A stretch of DNA of 64,000 nt from Prochlorococcus sp. AG-402-C22 (GCA_003279535.1 QCHO01000004.1:1-64000); one strand, 5' to 3'; shown: positions 1 through 10,033, counted from the first letter of the stretch. The notes: a model not told the origin generated them from the sequence alone. Made by a program: numbers and translations.

Positions 1-1
1 T

Positions 2-1774
2 TGGGGCTCATCCTCCTGCGGCGGAAATAGTTCTTCTGTTAGCAGCTCTTTGAGCTCCGGTGTTAGTCAGATTTATTCCACTAATTATGCATTTGCAGCA
101 TTAAAAGATGACGGTTCTGTTATTACTTGGGGCTGGACTTCACAAGGCGGAGATAGTTCTTCTGTTAGCAGCTCTTTGAGCTCTGGAGTTGTTGGATTAG
201 TTGACAAAATTACTAACGATATTTTTGATTCCACAGCTCCAGGTTCACCATCATCTCTAACTACTTCTTCTTCAGCAAGCGATACAACACCCACAATTAC
301 TGGGACTGCAGAAGCTGGAAGTACAGTAAAACTTTATAACGGTTCTTCACTTTTAGGTTCTTCAATAGCTAATAGTAATGGTGCATTTTCCATTACATCA
401 TCTGCTCTTAGTGACGGCTCTTATTCATTAACAGCAACTGCAACAGATACTGCTGGTAACACCTCAATTTCTTCTTCTCTTTTATCTATAACAATTGATA
501 CAACAGCACCAAGTGCTCCATCATCTTTAACCAATACTTCTCTAGGAAATGATTCAACACCAACAATTACTGGGACTGCAGAAGCTGGCAGCACCGTAAA
601 ACTTTATAACGGTTCTTCACTTTTAGGTTCTTCAATAGCTAATAGTAATGGTGCATTTTCCATTACATCATCTGCTCTTAGTGACGGCTCTTATTCATTA
701 ACAGCTACTGCTACAGATTCTGCTGGTAACACCTCAATTTCTTCTTCTGCTTTATCATTAAAAGTTGATACAACAGCTCCAACTCTTACTAATTTAGAAG
801 CTTATAACTATATCGCTTCCAATAATGATCTTATTTCTGCTTTCGGGATTGATATAGAAGCTGCAAAATCTCACTATATAAGTCATGGCATTTCAGAAGG
901 TAGAAGTTTAACTTCCTTTAGTGCTTCTAACTACTTAGCAAAATATAGCGATCTAGCTGCAGCTTTTGGGGACAACGAAATCCTTGCTCTTAAACATTAC
1001 ATTCAAAATGGATATGCAGAAGGTAGAACAGATTCTTCCTCTGGTTCTTCCTCTGGTTCTAGATCTACTACTACTTCTCCAGCAGCTCTTACTGATTTAG
1101 AAGCTTACAACTATATCGCTTCCCATGATGATCTTATTTCTGCTTTCGGGATTGATATAGCTGCAGCAAAATCTCACTATACAAATTACGGAAAATCAGA
1201 AGGTAGAAGTTTAACTTCCTTCAGTGCTTCAGATTATTTAGCAAAATATAATGATCTAGCTTCTGCTTTTGGAAATGATCAGACCTTAGCACTTAAACAC
1301 TATATTCAATATGGATATACAGAAGGCAGAACAGATTCTTCTTCCAGTTCTTCCTCTAGTTCTGGTTCTGGTTCTGGCTCTACTAATACTCCAACAGCCC
1401 TATCAGATTTTCAAGCACTCAATTATATCGCTTCTAATAATGATCTTATTTCTGCTTTCGGGATTGATATAGCTGCAGCAAAATCTCACTATACAAATTA
1501 CGGAAAATCAGAAGGTCTTCCATTAGATGATTTTGATGAGTGGGGATATCTTGCAAGTAATAATGATCTGCTAAATCATTTTGGAAGTAATACTACAGAA
1601 GCTATTAAGCACTTTATTTCCTATGGAAAATCAGAAGGAAGATCAACAAATATATTTAACGCAGAATCTTATTTAAATAATTATGCAGATTTAAAAAATG
1701 CTTTTGGAAATGATCATACACTTGCCACAAAACACTATGTAGAAAATGGTTTTAATGAAGGAAGATTATTTTAA
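2..1774 (+). CDS. C-terminal part of a giant repeat-built surface-type protein (5-prime partial)
   Basis: The reading frame is open back to the window edge, so the gene starts outside; the TTG at 50 is not a credible start. Three repeat types follow one another. First come RCC1-like units (Trp-Gly, Gly-Gly, SSSVSSSLSSG) up to about base 200. Then come two bacterial Ig-like domains of about 90 residues (bases 226-770; TAPSxPSSL, PTITGTAEAGS, TATDxAGNTS). Last come seven copies of a 35-residue motif (YIASxxDLxxAFG...AxxHYxxxGxxEGR) to the C-terminus, with two Ser/Gly-rich linkers. Such architectures belong to secreted or cell-surface giant proteins of marine cyanobacteria. Function is unknown; adhesion or surface decoration is inference. 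No membrane anchor or LPxTG signal is visible at the C-terminus, which ends with the last repeat (EGRLF). Confidence 0.8.
   Translation, partial: WGSSSCGGNSSSVSSSLSSGVSQIYSTNYAFAALKDDGSVITWGWTSQGGDSSSVSSSLSSGVVGLVDKITNDIFDSTAPGSPSSLTTSSSASDTTPTITGTAEAGSTVKLYNGSSLLGSSIANSNGAFSITSSALSDGSYSLTATATDTAGNTSISSSLLSITIDTTAPSAPSSLTNTSLGNDSTPTITGTAEAGSTVKLYNGSSLLGSSIANSNGAFSITSSALSDGSYSLTATATDSAGNTSISSSALSLKVDTTAPTLTNLEAYNYIASNNDLISAFGIDIEAAKSHYISHGISEGRSLTSFSASNYLAKYSDLAAAFGDNEILALKHYIQNGYAEGRTDSSSGSSSGSRSTTTSPAALTDLEAYNYIASHDDLISAFGIDIAAAKSHYTNYGKSEGRSLTSFSASDYLAKYNDLASAFGNDQTLALKHYIQYGYTEGRTDSSSSSSSSSGSGSGSTNTPTALSDFQALNYIASNNDLISAFGIDIAAAKSHYTNYGKSEGLPLDDFDEWGYLASNNDLLNHFGSNTTEAIKHFISYGKSEGRSTNIFNAESYLNNYADLKNAFGNDHTLATKHYVENGFNEGRLF
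289..750 (+). repeat. Two near-identical 270-bp Ig-like coding units
   Basis: Copies at about 289-480 and 559-750 are offset by 270 bp (90 codons) and are nearly identical at DNA level. About 100 bp, roughly 331-435, matches without change, synonymous positions included. This points to recent duplication or gene conversion inside the gene. Confidence 0.85.
800..1771 (+). repeat. Seven-copy 35-residue motif array
   Basis: Seven units with the pattern Y-[IL]-A-x3-D-L-x2-[AH]-F-G-x5-A-x3-H-[YF]-x3-G-x2-E-G fill the C-terminal 320 residues. Units 1, 3 and 5 resemble one another most, as do units 2 and 4, so the array probably grew as pairs. Bases 1128-1204 and 1440-1516 are identical over 77 bp (offset 312), again suggesting recent copying. 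Ser/Gly linkers separate units 2/3 and 4/5. Confidence 0.8.
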
Positions 1775-1906
1775 ATAAAACCAAGGTCTGATATTTACCC
1801 CTTACCACCCATCACTTTCCTAAATAAGAACTTTAATGGATAATGAATTTACATCTGAACGAGTTATTCTAACTTCATTCGAACCTGAAATTTTCGCCGA
1901 GATCCC

Positions 1907-2371
1907 ATGCTACAACAAGAACCTAGCTACTGGCTAATGAAAAGTGAACCTGATGCCTACAGCATAGATACTTTAAAAAATGATGAGGTAACTTTATGGG
2001 ACGGCATAAGAAATTATCAAGCTCGAAATTTCATGAGAAATATGAATATAGGAGATAAAGTTTTTTTCTATCATTCAAACTGCAAGCCTCCAGGAATTGT
2101 TGGACTTATGGAGGTGAAAGATCTAAATATTGTTGATCCAACGCAATTTGATAAAGATTCAAAGTATTATGATCCAAAATCTAAACCTGAAAATCCTAGA
2201 TGGGATTGTGTAAAAGTAAAGTTCATATCTAAGTCAAATCAAATTTTAAGTTTAACTGAGTTAAAGATTTTATTTAGTGAAGATGAGTTATTAGTTGTAA
2301 AAAAAGGGAATAGGTTATCAATATTACCTGTTCGTGATGATGTAGCAAAAATACTATTAGAAAAAATATAA
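1907..2371 (+). CDS. EVE domain protein
   Basis: This 154-aa protein begins with the EVE-family opening YWLMKSEP (residues 8-15) and continues with WDGIRNYQARNFM and GDKVFFYHSNC, the core of the PUA-like EVE fold (thymocyte nuclear protein 1 type). Family members bind modified bases in DNA or RNA; the ligand of bacterial stand-alone EVE proteins is generally not settled. The ATG at 1907 places the motif at the usual distance from the N-terminus. It is followed, tail to tail, by the minus-strand DUF2811 gene only 7 bases on. A short ORF (1836-1937) overlaps its start in another frame. Confidence 0.85.
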   Translation: MLQQEPSYWLMKSEPDAYSIDTLKNDEVTLWDGIRNYQARNFMRNMNIGDKVFFYHSNCKPPGIVGLMEVKDLNIVDPTQFDKDSKYYDPKSKPENPRWDCVKVKFISKSNQILSLTELKILFSEDELLVVKKGNRLSILPVRDDVAKILLEKI

Positions 2372-2378
2372 AAAATTT

Positions 2379-2630
2379 TTAGTCCTTAAAATTCATTGAA
2401 AACATATTTCCAAGATAGAGTCTTGTTAAATCTCTATTTTGGAATCCTTTTTGCATTAAAAATCCTGCAATTGCAGCTTGTAGGATCCTATATTGATCCC
2501 AATTAGGATGTTCCTCAACAAATTTTTTCATAGCCTTTTGAAGATTTTCTTGAAGTTCACATTTGAAACTAATTACTTCATCATTCTTATTGAAAACTAT
2601 TGGATTTGAATCGTAATTTAACTCATGCAT
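2379..2630 (-). CDS. DUF2811 domain protein
   Basis: This 83-aa protein matches the cyanobacterial DUF2811 pattern: a beta-rich N-terminus (ISFKCELQENLQKAM), then HPNWDQYRILQAAIAGFLMQKG and a terminal LYLGNMF. There are no catalytic motifs, signal peptide or membrane segment. Function is unknown; the small alpha/beta layout resembles ribbon-helix-helix-like or CopG-size proteins, but that is only an impression. It is the last gene of a minus-strand group and is separated from the DUF1818 gene by a 310-base gap. Confidence 0.75.
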   Translation of the reverse strand: MHELNYDSNPIVFNKNDEVISFKCELQENLQKAMKKFVEEHPNWDQYRILQAAIAGFLMQKGFQNRDLTRLYLGNMFSMNFKD

Positions 2631-2940
2631 ATCAATAAATTTTTTAGAATTTAAACTTACAAATTCTAGTTTTCTTCAAAAATAAAAAATCGTCAACCAG
2701 TATCAATAAAAATAGTCTCAGGCTATAGAATCATGAGAATCTAGTCATAAAAGGGGAGTTCATGGAAATTATTTTTCGAATAATAAATACCTCTGAAATA
2801 TAAAGAATTTTATAAAATTAGAAGTTTTCCACATACATTAGGTCATTAAATATTTTTTTTTAAATAGTTGTGGAAAAGTTGTGAAAAATTGTTTTGGGCA
2901 CGGGGAAATATTTTGCAAAATTTCCAATTTTATTTATCTT
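2631..2940. other. 310-base intergenic region, very A/T-rich, with DnaA-box-like sites and a hairpin
   Basis: This is the only gap above 300 bases and lies between two minus-strand genes. It holds three DnaA-box-like nonamers (2825-2888) and a run of T at 2852-2860. An imperfect palindrome at 2904-2925 (GGAAA / TTTCC arms around TTTTGCAAAA) could mark the 3-prime end of the rpoZ-DUF1818 transcript. On the plus strand AGGGGAG stands just before an ATG at 2762, but the frame closes after 13 codons. I see no tRNA or recognisable ncRNA. Confidence 0.6.
2825..2888. promoter_or_regulatory. Cluster of DnaA-box-like sites
   Basis: TTTTCCACA at 2825-2833 (plus strand) and its exact reverse complement TGTGGAAAA at 2869-2877 match the DnaA box reported for freshwater cyanobacteria. 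A third site, TGTGAAAAA at 2880-2888, differs at one base. The last two are 2 bases apart in the same orientation, and an A/T-only stretch (2846-2866) lies between the outer boxes. This could be a replication, DnaA-titration or DnaA-regulated site, or chance in A/T-rich DNA. Confidence 0.4.
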
Positions 2941-3312
2941 TTATTCCATTGATTCCCACATGTTTTTTATTTCATAAAATAAATTTTGTGCTATTGGTAT
3001 CGGCCAATACATTTCGAAAGATCGTGTTTGGTCTTGACTTTCAAAAACAAACCTTAAGCTCCATTCATTCTTTTTTCCTTCTAACTCAATAAACCAAGGC
3101 AATTGTTCTAATTCTAAAGTGATAGACTCTTCATCCATTAATTCATTCTTGATACCTAAAAGTTGTGCATTTATTTTTAGAAGTAGAATATAAAGCGATT
3201 CAAACTCACTTTTTTGTAGCTCAATTGACCAATTATCAATTCCTATCAAAAAACAAAATTTCCCTTTTTTAAAATCTCTACGTAATCTCCATCTTTTTTT
3301 GTCTTCTAACAA
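2941..3312 (-). CDS. DUF1818 domain protein
   Basis: This 123-aa protein has the features of DUF1818, a family confined to cyanobacteria and plants: RRDFKKGKFCFLIGIDNWSIEL near the N-terminus, an acidic middle (LMDEESITLELEQLPWFIELEG) and a Trp-rich C-terminus (WSLRFVF, FEMYWP). It looks soluble. Its start codon is 2 bases after the rpoZ stop, so the two are surely co-transcribed and probably translationally coupled. Function is unknown; coupling to an RNA polymerase subunit gene is the only functional hint. Confidence 0.75.
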   Translation of the reverse strand: MLEDKKRWRLRRDFKKGKFCFLIGIDNWSIELQKSEFESLYILLLKINAQLLGIKNELMDEESITLELEQLPWFIELEGKKNEWSLRFVFESQDQTRSFEMYWPIPIAQNLFYEIKNMWESME

Positions 3313-3314
3313 AA

Positions 3315-3551
3315 CTAACCAGGAAGTAAATCTGGTTGGTCTTGTTCATCGCTTAGTTCAATAATTGATCTTTGAACAGGTTTAACAGCTGATTCCTCTA
3401 AAAGTCCATCAAAATCATCAAAACGTCTTTGTTTTGCTCTAAAAGCAATTCTAACTGTAGTTAAATATCTATTAGTTGATTGTCTTATTAAACTTTCACC
3501 TCTTTTAGCAAGATCATTAGAATCGATTCCCGCGTTATTTGATATGTTCAT
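3315..3551 (-). CDS. rpoZ: DNA-directed RNA polymerase omega subunit
   Basis: This 78-aa protein has the picocyanobacterial omega sequence: [34 protein letters not shown] in the N-terminal half and a conserved acidic C-terminus with [13 protein letters not shown]. Omega is a small chaperone-like subunit that helps the beta-prime subunit fold and join the core enzyme, here presumably acting with the RpoC1/RpoC2 pair encoded at 48-54 kb. It is the first gene of a two-gene unit with DUF1818; the gene to its right is divergent. Confidence 0.93.
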   Translation of the reverse strand: MNISNNAGIDSNDLAKRGESLIRQSTNRYLTTVRIAFRAKQRRFDDFDGLLEESAVKPVQRSIIELSDEQDQPDLLPG

Positions 3552-3648
3552 TAAAATTTTTTTAGTATCATTTATATTTTACAATTTATTGGACCGATTC
3601 AAAACATAAATTACAAAACGAACTTAATTGATTCATAAAACATTTCAT

Positions 3649-5217
3649 ATGGAAAAAATTTTTTCTGGAACACTTGCTATAGATTTAGGTAACACTAATA
3701 CTGTAATAGCTTTTCAAGATCAAAAAGATATAAATTCTGTTTTAGTTGAAATACCAAATATTACATCATCTCCAGGAGTTATCCCTACAGCAGTATGGTT
3801 CGAAGAGCCTTCAAAAATGTTGAAAATTGGTATTAGTGCAATAAATATGAGAGATAACTCTAATTCAGATTTGTTTTTTCATTCAAATTTTAAAAGATTA
3901 ATTGGAAATCCTAATGAAAAAATTAACCCAACAAAAATCTTAAATCCTGCTGAATGTGGTAAAAAATTTTTTCAATTTTTGTGGGCTAATATTCCTCAAA
4001 AATATGAAGTCAAAAGACTTGTTTTAACTGCTCCGATTGATACATATAAGGGGTATAGAGAATGGCTAATAAACCTTTGCGAAAATATATCTGTAGGAGA
4101 GATAGCACTAGTTGATGAGCCTACTGCGGCAAGTTTAGGAATTAAAATACCATTTGGCTCCAAAATTATGACATTGGATATTGGAGGAAGCACAATCGAT
4201 ATGAATATAGTCAAAATAGAAGGAGGAGAAGGAAAATCTGGCCCGATAGCTGAATTATTAAAATTTAATGGTAATGATGTCAGCTCAATTTCAAAACAAA
4301 AAATAAGATGTGCTGAAATAATCAGTAAAACAGGCTCAAAAATTGGTGGTCAAGATATTGATCAATGGATAGTTGATTATTTTATTCCAGATAATAAATA
4401 TGCAATCAATCTTTTAAAGGCAGAAGAAATAAAATGTAAACTAAGCTCGCCTCAAATAAATTATGAAAATAAATTTCTAACAAAATTGTTAATTGAAGGT
4501 TATCACGAAAAAGATTTTTACCTAAGTAAAGAATTATTTGAGAAAATTATTGTTGAGAATAATCTACTCAATCACCTCAACTCCTTACTTAAAGATTTAT
4601 TAAATGAAGCAAGGGGCAAATTTTGTACAGTAGATGACTTAAGTGCAATTATCTTGGTTGGAGGAGGAACTCAAATTCCATTAATTAAAGAATGGATAAC
4701 AAAAAAGATTCCAAAAATTCAAATAAAGTCACCGCCTCCTATTGAATCAGTTGCTTTAGGAGCTTTGGCAATGACCCCAGGCGTTAAAATTAAAGACATA
4801 CTAAACAAAGGATTATCAATAAGATTATTCAATAAAAGAGAACAAAAGCACTTCTGGCACCCAATTTTTTGCAAAGGTCAAACATGGCCAACTGAAAACT
4901 CTCTAAAACTCATCCTTCAAGCCAGTAAAGATAATCAGAAAGTATTTGAAATAATTATTGGAGAAACAAATAATGAAAGAGAATATGATGTGATTTTTGA
5001 AAATGGATTACCAAAATTGTCAGAAGTTCAAAGTGAAGAGGGAATTATAAAATGGGACAAAAAACCATTCAAAATCGTACTAAAAAATAAATCTTATATT
5101 GGTGAAGACAACTTAATACTTTTTTTCAAAATCAATGAAAATGCAGATTTATTAGTTAAGTATTTCGATATTAAAAATGAATTTTTAGGAGAATATAATT
5201 TAGGAAACATCTTCTGA
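3649..5217 (+). CDS. Hsp70-family (DnaK-like) protein, truncated C-terminus
   Basis: The actin-like ATPase motifs are in order: phosphate 1 (LAIDLGNTNTVIAF, about residue 9), VDEPTAASLGI, phosphate 2 (LDIGGSTIDMNIV) and the adenosine motif (ILVGGGTQIPLI, about residue 341). The substrate-binding part is short and divergent and there is no helical lid or acidic tail, giving 522 aa against roughly 610-640 for DnaK. It is therefore an atypical Hsp70 rather than the main DnaK; clients are unknown. I chose the ATG at 3649; the frame also has an in-frame TTG at 3628, less likely because the family starts just before the phosphate 1 motif. Confidence 0.85.
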   Translation: MEKIFSGTLAIDLGNTNTVIAFQDQKDINSVLVEIPNITSSPGVIPTAVWFEEPSKMLKIGISAINMRDNSNSDLFFHSNFKRLIGNPNEKINPTKILNPAECGKKFFQFLWANIPQKYEVKRLVLTAPIDTYKGYREWLINLCENISVGEIALVDEPTAASLGIKIPFGSKIMTLDIGGSTIDMNIVKIEGGEGKSGPIAELLKFNGNDVSSISKQKIRCAEIISKTGSKIGGQDIDQWIVDYFIPDNKYAINLLKAEEIKCKLSSPQINYENKFLTKLLIEGYHEKDFYLSKELFEKIIVENNLLNHLNSLLKDLLNEARGKFCTVDDLSAIILVGGGTQIPLIKEWITKKIPKIQIKSPPPIESVALGALAMTPGVKIKDILNKGLSIRLFNKREQKHFWHPIFCKGQTWPTENSLKLILQASKDNQKVFEIIIGETNNEREYDVIFENGLPKLSEVQSEEGIIKWDKKPFKIVLKNKSYIGEDNLILFFKINENADLLVKYFDIKNEFLGEYNLGNIF

Positions 5218-5224
5218 AATAAAG

Positions 5225-5761
5225 CTACTCAAGAAAAACTCCTTCTTCATTATCAACATTGTTTAAACGTAAACTAATACTTTCATTTTTACTAGTTGGA
5301 ACTCTTTTACCATAAAAATCTGGCTGAATAGGCAATTCTCTATGACCTCTATCTATCATTACTAATAACATCACTCTTTTAGGTCTACCCCATGAATATA
5401 AAGCATCCATTGCAGCTCTAATTGTTCTACCAGTATAAATTACATCATCTATCAAGAGAATTTCTTGTTTCTCAATTGGAGTTGGAATATCCGTTGCTTT
5501 TATTAAGCGAGTTCCAACTCTATTTTGATCGTCTCTATAAAAAGTTGGATCAATTATTCCTCTTCTTATTTTTACACCTGTCTTACAAAATAATTCTTTT
5601 TCTAGAACTTGGGCAAGATCAACTCCTCTAGTAGGAATACCAACTAAAAGAAGATTGTCTAAGTTTTGTACTTTTTCAATAATTTCTGAAGTTAAACGTG
5701 AAAGGGTTTTTCTAAGCTCATTTTCAGTAAGTATTACGATCCTTTTTTTTTTGTTGGACAT
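5225..5761 (-). CDS. pyrR: PyrR bifunctional pyrimidine regulator / uracil phosphoribosyltransferase
   Basis: This 178-aa type I phosphoribosyltransferase has the PRPP-binding motif ILLIDDVIYTGRT (residues 101-113), a GIPTRG loop (41-46) and the PyrR-typical RDD near residue 76. The family converts uracil and PRPP to UMP; in Gram-positive bacteria it also binds pyr mRNA to attenuate transcription. No pyr genes or attenuator lie beside it here, so only the enzymatic or salvage role is supported by context. It converges on the Hsp70 gene with 7 bases between stops. Confidence 0.9.
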   Translation of the reverse strand: MSNKKKRIVILTENELRKTLSRLTSEIIEKVQNLDNLLLVGIPTRGVDLAQVLEKELFCKTGVKIRRGIIDPTFYRDDQNRVGTRLIKATDIPTPIEKQEILLIDDVIYTGRTIRAAMDALYSWGRPKRVMLLVMIDRGHRELPIQPDFYGKRVPTSKNESISLRLNNVDNEEGVFLE

Positions 5762-5897
5762 GATTTATCAATAAAATAATTCGTTCGATATTTTCATAAA
5801 TTAGCAAAAGCTAACTATATTAAATATAAATTGTTAAAGAGTAGCAATTGAAGCTAGATTTAAGGTTGGATCACTCAACAACGAATTTGATCTAAAT

Positions 5898-7520
5898 ATG
5901 TCAAAGATTAGCAGCAAAAATATAAACAGATTAAATGTTCCTCAGAGCCCTGTAGTTCTTGCAATTCTCGATGGTTGGGGATATCGAGAAAATATATCTG
6001 ACAATGCAATAAAAAGTGCCTCTACACCTATTATGGATTCATTATGCCATGCATATCCTCATACGCTGATAAGTGCTAGTGGTTCTGATGTCGGTCTTCC
6101 AGATGGTCAAATGGGTAATTCTGAGGTTGGTCACCTTACCATTGGTTCTGGAAGAATAATTCAACAAGAACTTGTAAGAATTTCAAATGTTGTAAAAAAT
6201 AATCAATTGGGCTTGGTTAAAGAGTTGAAGGAGATAGCTGATTCACTAAAGAAGAACAATTCTACTTTGCATATCACAGGATTATGTTCTGATGGAGGAG
6301 TTCATAGTCATATTGATCATTTATTAGGTTTAATAAAATGGGCATCTGATAATGGCATCAAAAAAGTTGCAATTCATATAATTACTGATGGCAGAGATAC
6401 TCCCGCAAAAAGTGCATCTAAATATCTAAATCAAATAGAGTCTTGCATAAAAAAATATAATACAGGCGAAATAGCCTCTATATGCGGAAGATACTGGATA
6501 ATGGATAGAAATCTTTTATGGGACAGAACCGAAAAAGCTTATGTCAATTTGACAGATAAAGATATTAAAATAACGAATATATCTCCGCAAGATTATATTC
6601 AAAAAAGTTACGATAAAAACATAACTGATGAATTTATAGAGCCCATTCGATTATCTGATAACTATCTGAAAGATGGAGATAGTATGATTTGCTTTAACTT
6701 CCGTCCTGACAGAGCTAGACAAATAATAAAATCCCTCACAGATAAAGAATTCTCAGACTTTGAAAGAAAAAATTTTCCAGATCTAGAATTAGTTACTTTC
6801 ACACAATATGACGCAAACTTTCCAGTTAAAGTTGCATTTCCTCCTGAATCTCTCAATAATTTTATCGGTCAAATAGTTTCAGAAAATGGACTCAAGCAAT
6901 ACAGAACAGCTGAAACAGAAAAATATCCTCACGTAACATATTTTTTTAATGGAGGAGTAGAAATTCCTTTACCTGGAGAGGAGAGACATTTAGTTCCATC
7001 TCCAAGAGTTGCAACTTACGATATGGAACCCGAAATGTCTGCGGAAGAATTAACTAATAGTTGTGCTAAAGCAATTAAAAGTGGAAACTATGCTTTTGTT
7101 GTAATCAATTTTGCTAATCCTGATATGGTTGGTCATACAGGTAATATGGATGCGACTATTAAAGCTATAGAAACAGTAGATAAATGTATCGGTCAAATAG
7201 TTAATGCTACTGGAGAAATGGGCGGAAGCATTCTCATAACAGCAGATCATGGAAATGCAGAGGTAATGAAAGGTCCTGCAGGAGAACCATGGACGGCTCA
7301 TACCATAAATAAAGTTCCATTAATTTTCATTGAGGGTGAAAAAAGAAAAATCCCAAATATGGGGAATGAAATCTATTTAAGGGATAATGCTGGATTGGCA
7401 GACATTGCTCCAACTTTATTGCAATTATTAAATTTACCCATTCCAAAAGAAATGACAGGAAAATCTCTTATTAAAGAAATCGAATTAAAAGGTTATAATA
7501 AAGTCGTGCAACACGTCTAA
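5898..7520 (+). CDS. gpmI: 2,3-bisphosphoglycerate-independent phosphoglycerate mutase
   Basis: At 540 aa it is a full-length alkaline-phosphatase-superfamily mutase that interconverts 3- and 2-phosphoglycerate without a bisphosphate cofactor, using two Mn ions. Visible signatures: metal Asp in [10 protein letters not shown] (D25), catalytic Ser in [10 protein letters not shown] (S75), IITDGRDTP, the RYWIMDR segment, and the C-terminal metal motifs DMVGHTG and ADHGNAE. It belongs to central glycolysis/gluconeogenesis in the cytoplasm. secG follows 20 bases downstream on the same strand, so the two are probably co-transcribed. Confidence 0.96.
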   Translation: MSKISSKNINRLNVPQSPVVLAILDGWGYRENISDNAIKSASTPIMDSLCHAYPHTLISASGSDVGLPDGQMGNSEVGHLTIGSGRIIQQELVRISNVVKNNQLGLVKELKEIADSLKKNNSTLHITGLCSDGGVHSHIDHLLGLIKWASDNGIKKVAIHIITDGRDTPAKSASKYLNQIESCIKKYNTGEIASICGRYWIMDRNLLWDRTEKAYVNLTDKDIKITNISPQDYIQKSYDKNITDEFIEPIRLSDNYLKDGDSMICFNFRPDRARQIIKSLTDKEFSDFERKNFPDLELVTFTQYDANFPVKVAFPPESLNNFIGQIVSENGLKQYRTAETEKYPHVTYFFNGGVEIPLPGEERHLVPSPRVATYDMEPEMSAEELTNSCAKAIKSGNYAFVVINFANPDMVGHTGNMDATIKAIETVDKCIGQIVNATGEMGGSILITADHGNAEVMKGPAGEPWTAHTINKVPLIFIEGEKRKIPNMGNEIYLRDNAGLADIAPTLLQLLNLPIPKEMTGKSLIKEIELKGYNKVVQHV

Positions 7521-7540
7521 AATTAATAAAGTCCCTAACA

Positions 7541-7768
7541 ATGATTCAAATTTTTAGTTGGATATGGGTAATTTCTGGATTACTTTTAATACTCTTAGTT
7601 TTACTTCATAGTCCCAAGGGTGATGGAATGGGAGGAATAGCTGCTAGTGGAAGTTCAATGTTTAATAGTGCAAGCAGTGCAGAAGCATCTTTGAATAAAA
7701 TAACTTGGACTTTTTTAGTTATATTTCTTTCACTAGCAATAATTCTTAGCGCTGGCTGGTTATCGTAA
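7541..7768 (+). CDS. secG: Preprotein translocase subunit SecG
   Basis: This 75-aa protein has two membrane segments (about 5-22 and 52-72) separated by the SecG loop SPKGDGMGGIAASGSSMFNS. SecG is the accessory subunit of the SecYEG channel that assists SecA-driven export across plasma and thylakoid membranes. It lies 20 bases after gpmI and is followed by a hairpin with a T run shared with groEL on the other strand. Confidence 0.92.
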   Translation: MIQIFSWIWVISGLLLILLVLLHSPKGDGMGGIAASGSSMFNSASSAEASLNKITWTFLVIFLSLAIILSAGWLS

Positions 7769-7780
7769 GGGGTAAAAATT

Positions 7781-7813
7781 AAAAAAGGGAATATCTAAGA
7801 TAATCCCTTTTTT
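7781..7813. terminator. Bidirectional intrinsic terminator between secG and groEL
   Basis: AAAAAAGGGA (7781-7790) and TCCCTTTTTT (7804-7813) form a perfect 10-bp inverted repeat around a 13-base centre. The A run on one side and the T run on the other let it terminate both gpmI-secG and groES-groEL transcripts, which converge here. Confidence 0.85.
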
Positions 7814-7843
7814 AAAAGTATATTTATTAACTATTTTTTTTAG

Positions 7844-9508
<1,665 letters not shown>

Positions 9509-9532
9509 TTAATAATTTTTGAAACAAATATT

Positions 9533-9844
9533 TTAGCCAACTACAGCTAGAATATCTTTTTCAGAGAGCAAGACATACTCATCTCCTCCCAATTTAATGT
9601 CTGTTCCAGCATATTTGCTGTACAAAACTTTATCGCCAATACTCACCTCTGGAGTTTGTCGAGAACCATCGTCATTAAGCTTCCCAGGGCCTACCTGGGC
9701 AACCTCTCCTACCTGTGGTTTTTCTTTAGCTGAATCAGGCAAAAGAATGCCCCCAGCAGTTTTTTCCTCAGATGCGGAAACTTTAATAAATATTCTATCT
9801 CCCAGTGGTTTTACTGTAGAGACTGTAAGTGAAACAGCTGCCAT
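9533..9844 (-). CDS. groS: Co-chaperonin GroES (10 kDa)
   Basis: This 103-aa protein shows the GroES signature [12 protein letters not shown] near the N-terminus, the mobile loop [19 protein letters not shown], and the C-terminal strand [18 protein letters not shown]. It caps the GroEL ring. It is the first gene of the groES-groEL operon and is divergent from atpD. No ribosome-binding purine run precedes the start on its own strand, and its leader carries two short inverted repeats. Confidence 0.97.
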
Positions 9845-9868
9845 AGATTAATGGAGGATCATGATTGA

Positions 9869-9881
9869 GACGCTTAGCGTC
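9869..9881. promoter_or_regulatory. Palindrome GACGC-TTA-GCGTC in the groES leader
   Basis: A perfect 5-bp inverted repeat with a 3-base centre lies 24 bases before the groES start codon. It is conspicuous because it is G/C-rich within an A/T-rich spacer. It does not resemble the CIRCE element (TTAGCACTC-N9-GAGTGCTAA). It could be an operator or an mRNA hairpin. Confidence 0.45.
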
Positions 9882-9893
9882 ATAAAAATGGAA

Positions 9894-9906
9894 AGAGAAA
9901 TTCTCT
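9894..9906. promoter_or_regulatory. Inverted repeat AGAGAA-A-TTCTCT upstream of groES
   Basis: A perfect 6-bp inverted repeat with a 1-base centre stands 12 bases further upstream of the first groES palindrome. Two adjacent dyads in one short leader are unusual for this compact genome; a heat-shock-type operator is a possibility but unproven. Confidence 0.35.
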
Positions 9907-9990
9907 ATCCGTATCCTCAACAACATAATCTGCAAAGCGGCAATTAAACCATACTTTAACTGTGCGGGTGGCCGAACCCATTTAACGAAT

Positions 9991-10008
9991 CTACCCATGA
10001 GATGGTAG
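9991..10008 (+). promoter_or_regulatory. Hairpin in the atpD leader
   Basis: CTACCCAT and ATGGTAG can pair around GAG with one bulged C, 56 bases before the atpD start. It is followed by TATTTTCGG, not a T tract, so it looks like a leader hairpin rather than a terminator. Confidence 0.35.
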
Positions 10009-10033
10009 TATTTTCGGATTATGAGCTGTTTAA

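Noticed and set aside
1875..1890. TTCGAACC resembling a tRNA T-loop on the minus strand
   Set aside because: The flanking bases do not form a T-stem and no acceptor, anticodon or D arm can be built around it.
2868..3092. 74-codon plus-strand frame over the end of DUF1818
   Set aside because: It is antisense to a well-supported gene and begins in the DnaA-box-like region without a ribosome site; it looks like a shadow.
9795..9998. 67-codon minus-strand frame running from the atpD leader into groES
   Set aside because: It overlaps the start of groES in another frame and its composition matches non-coding spacer; no homologue or motif is recognisable.
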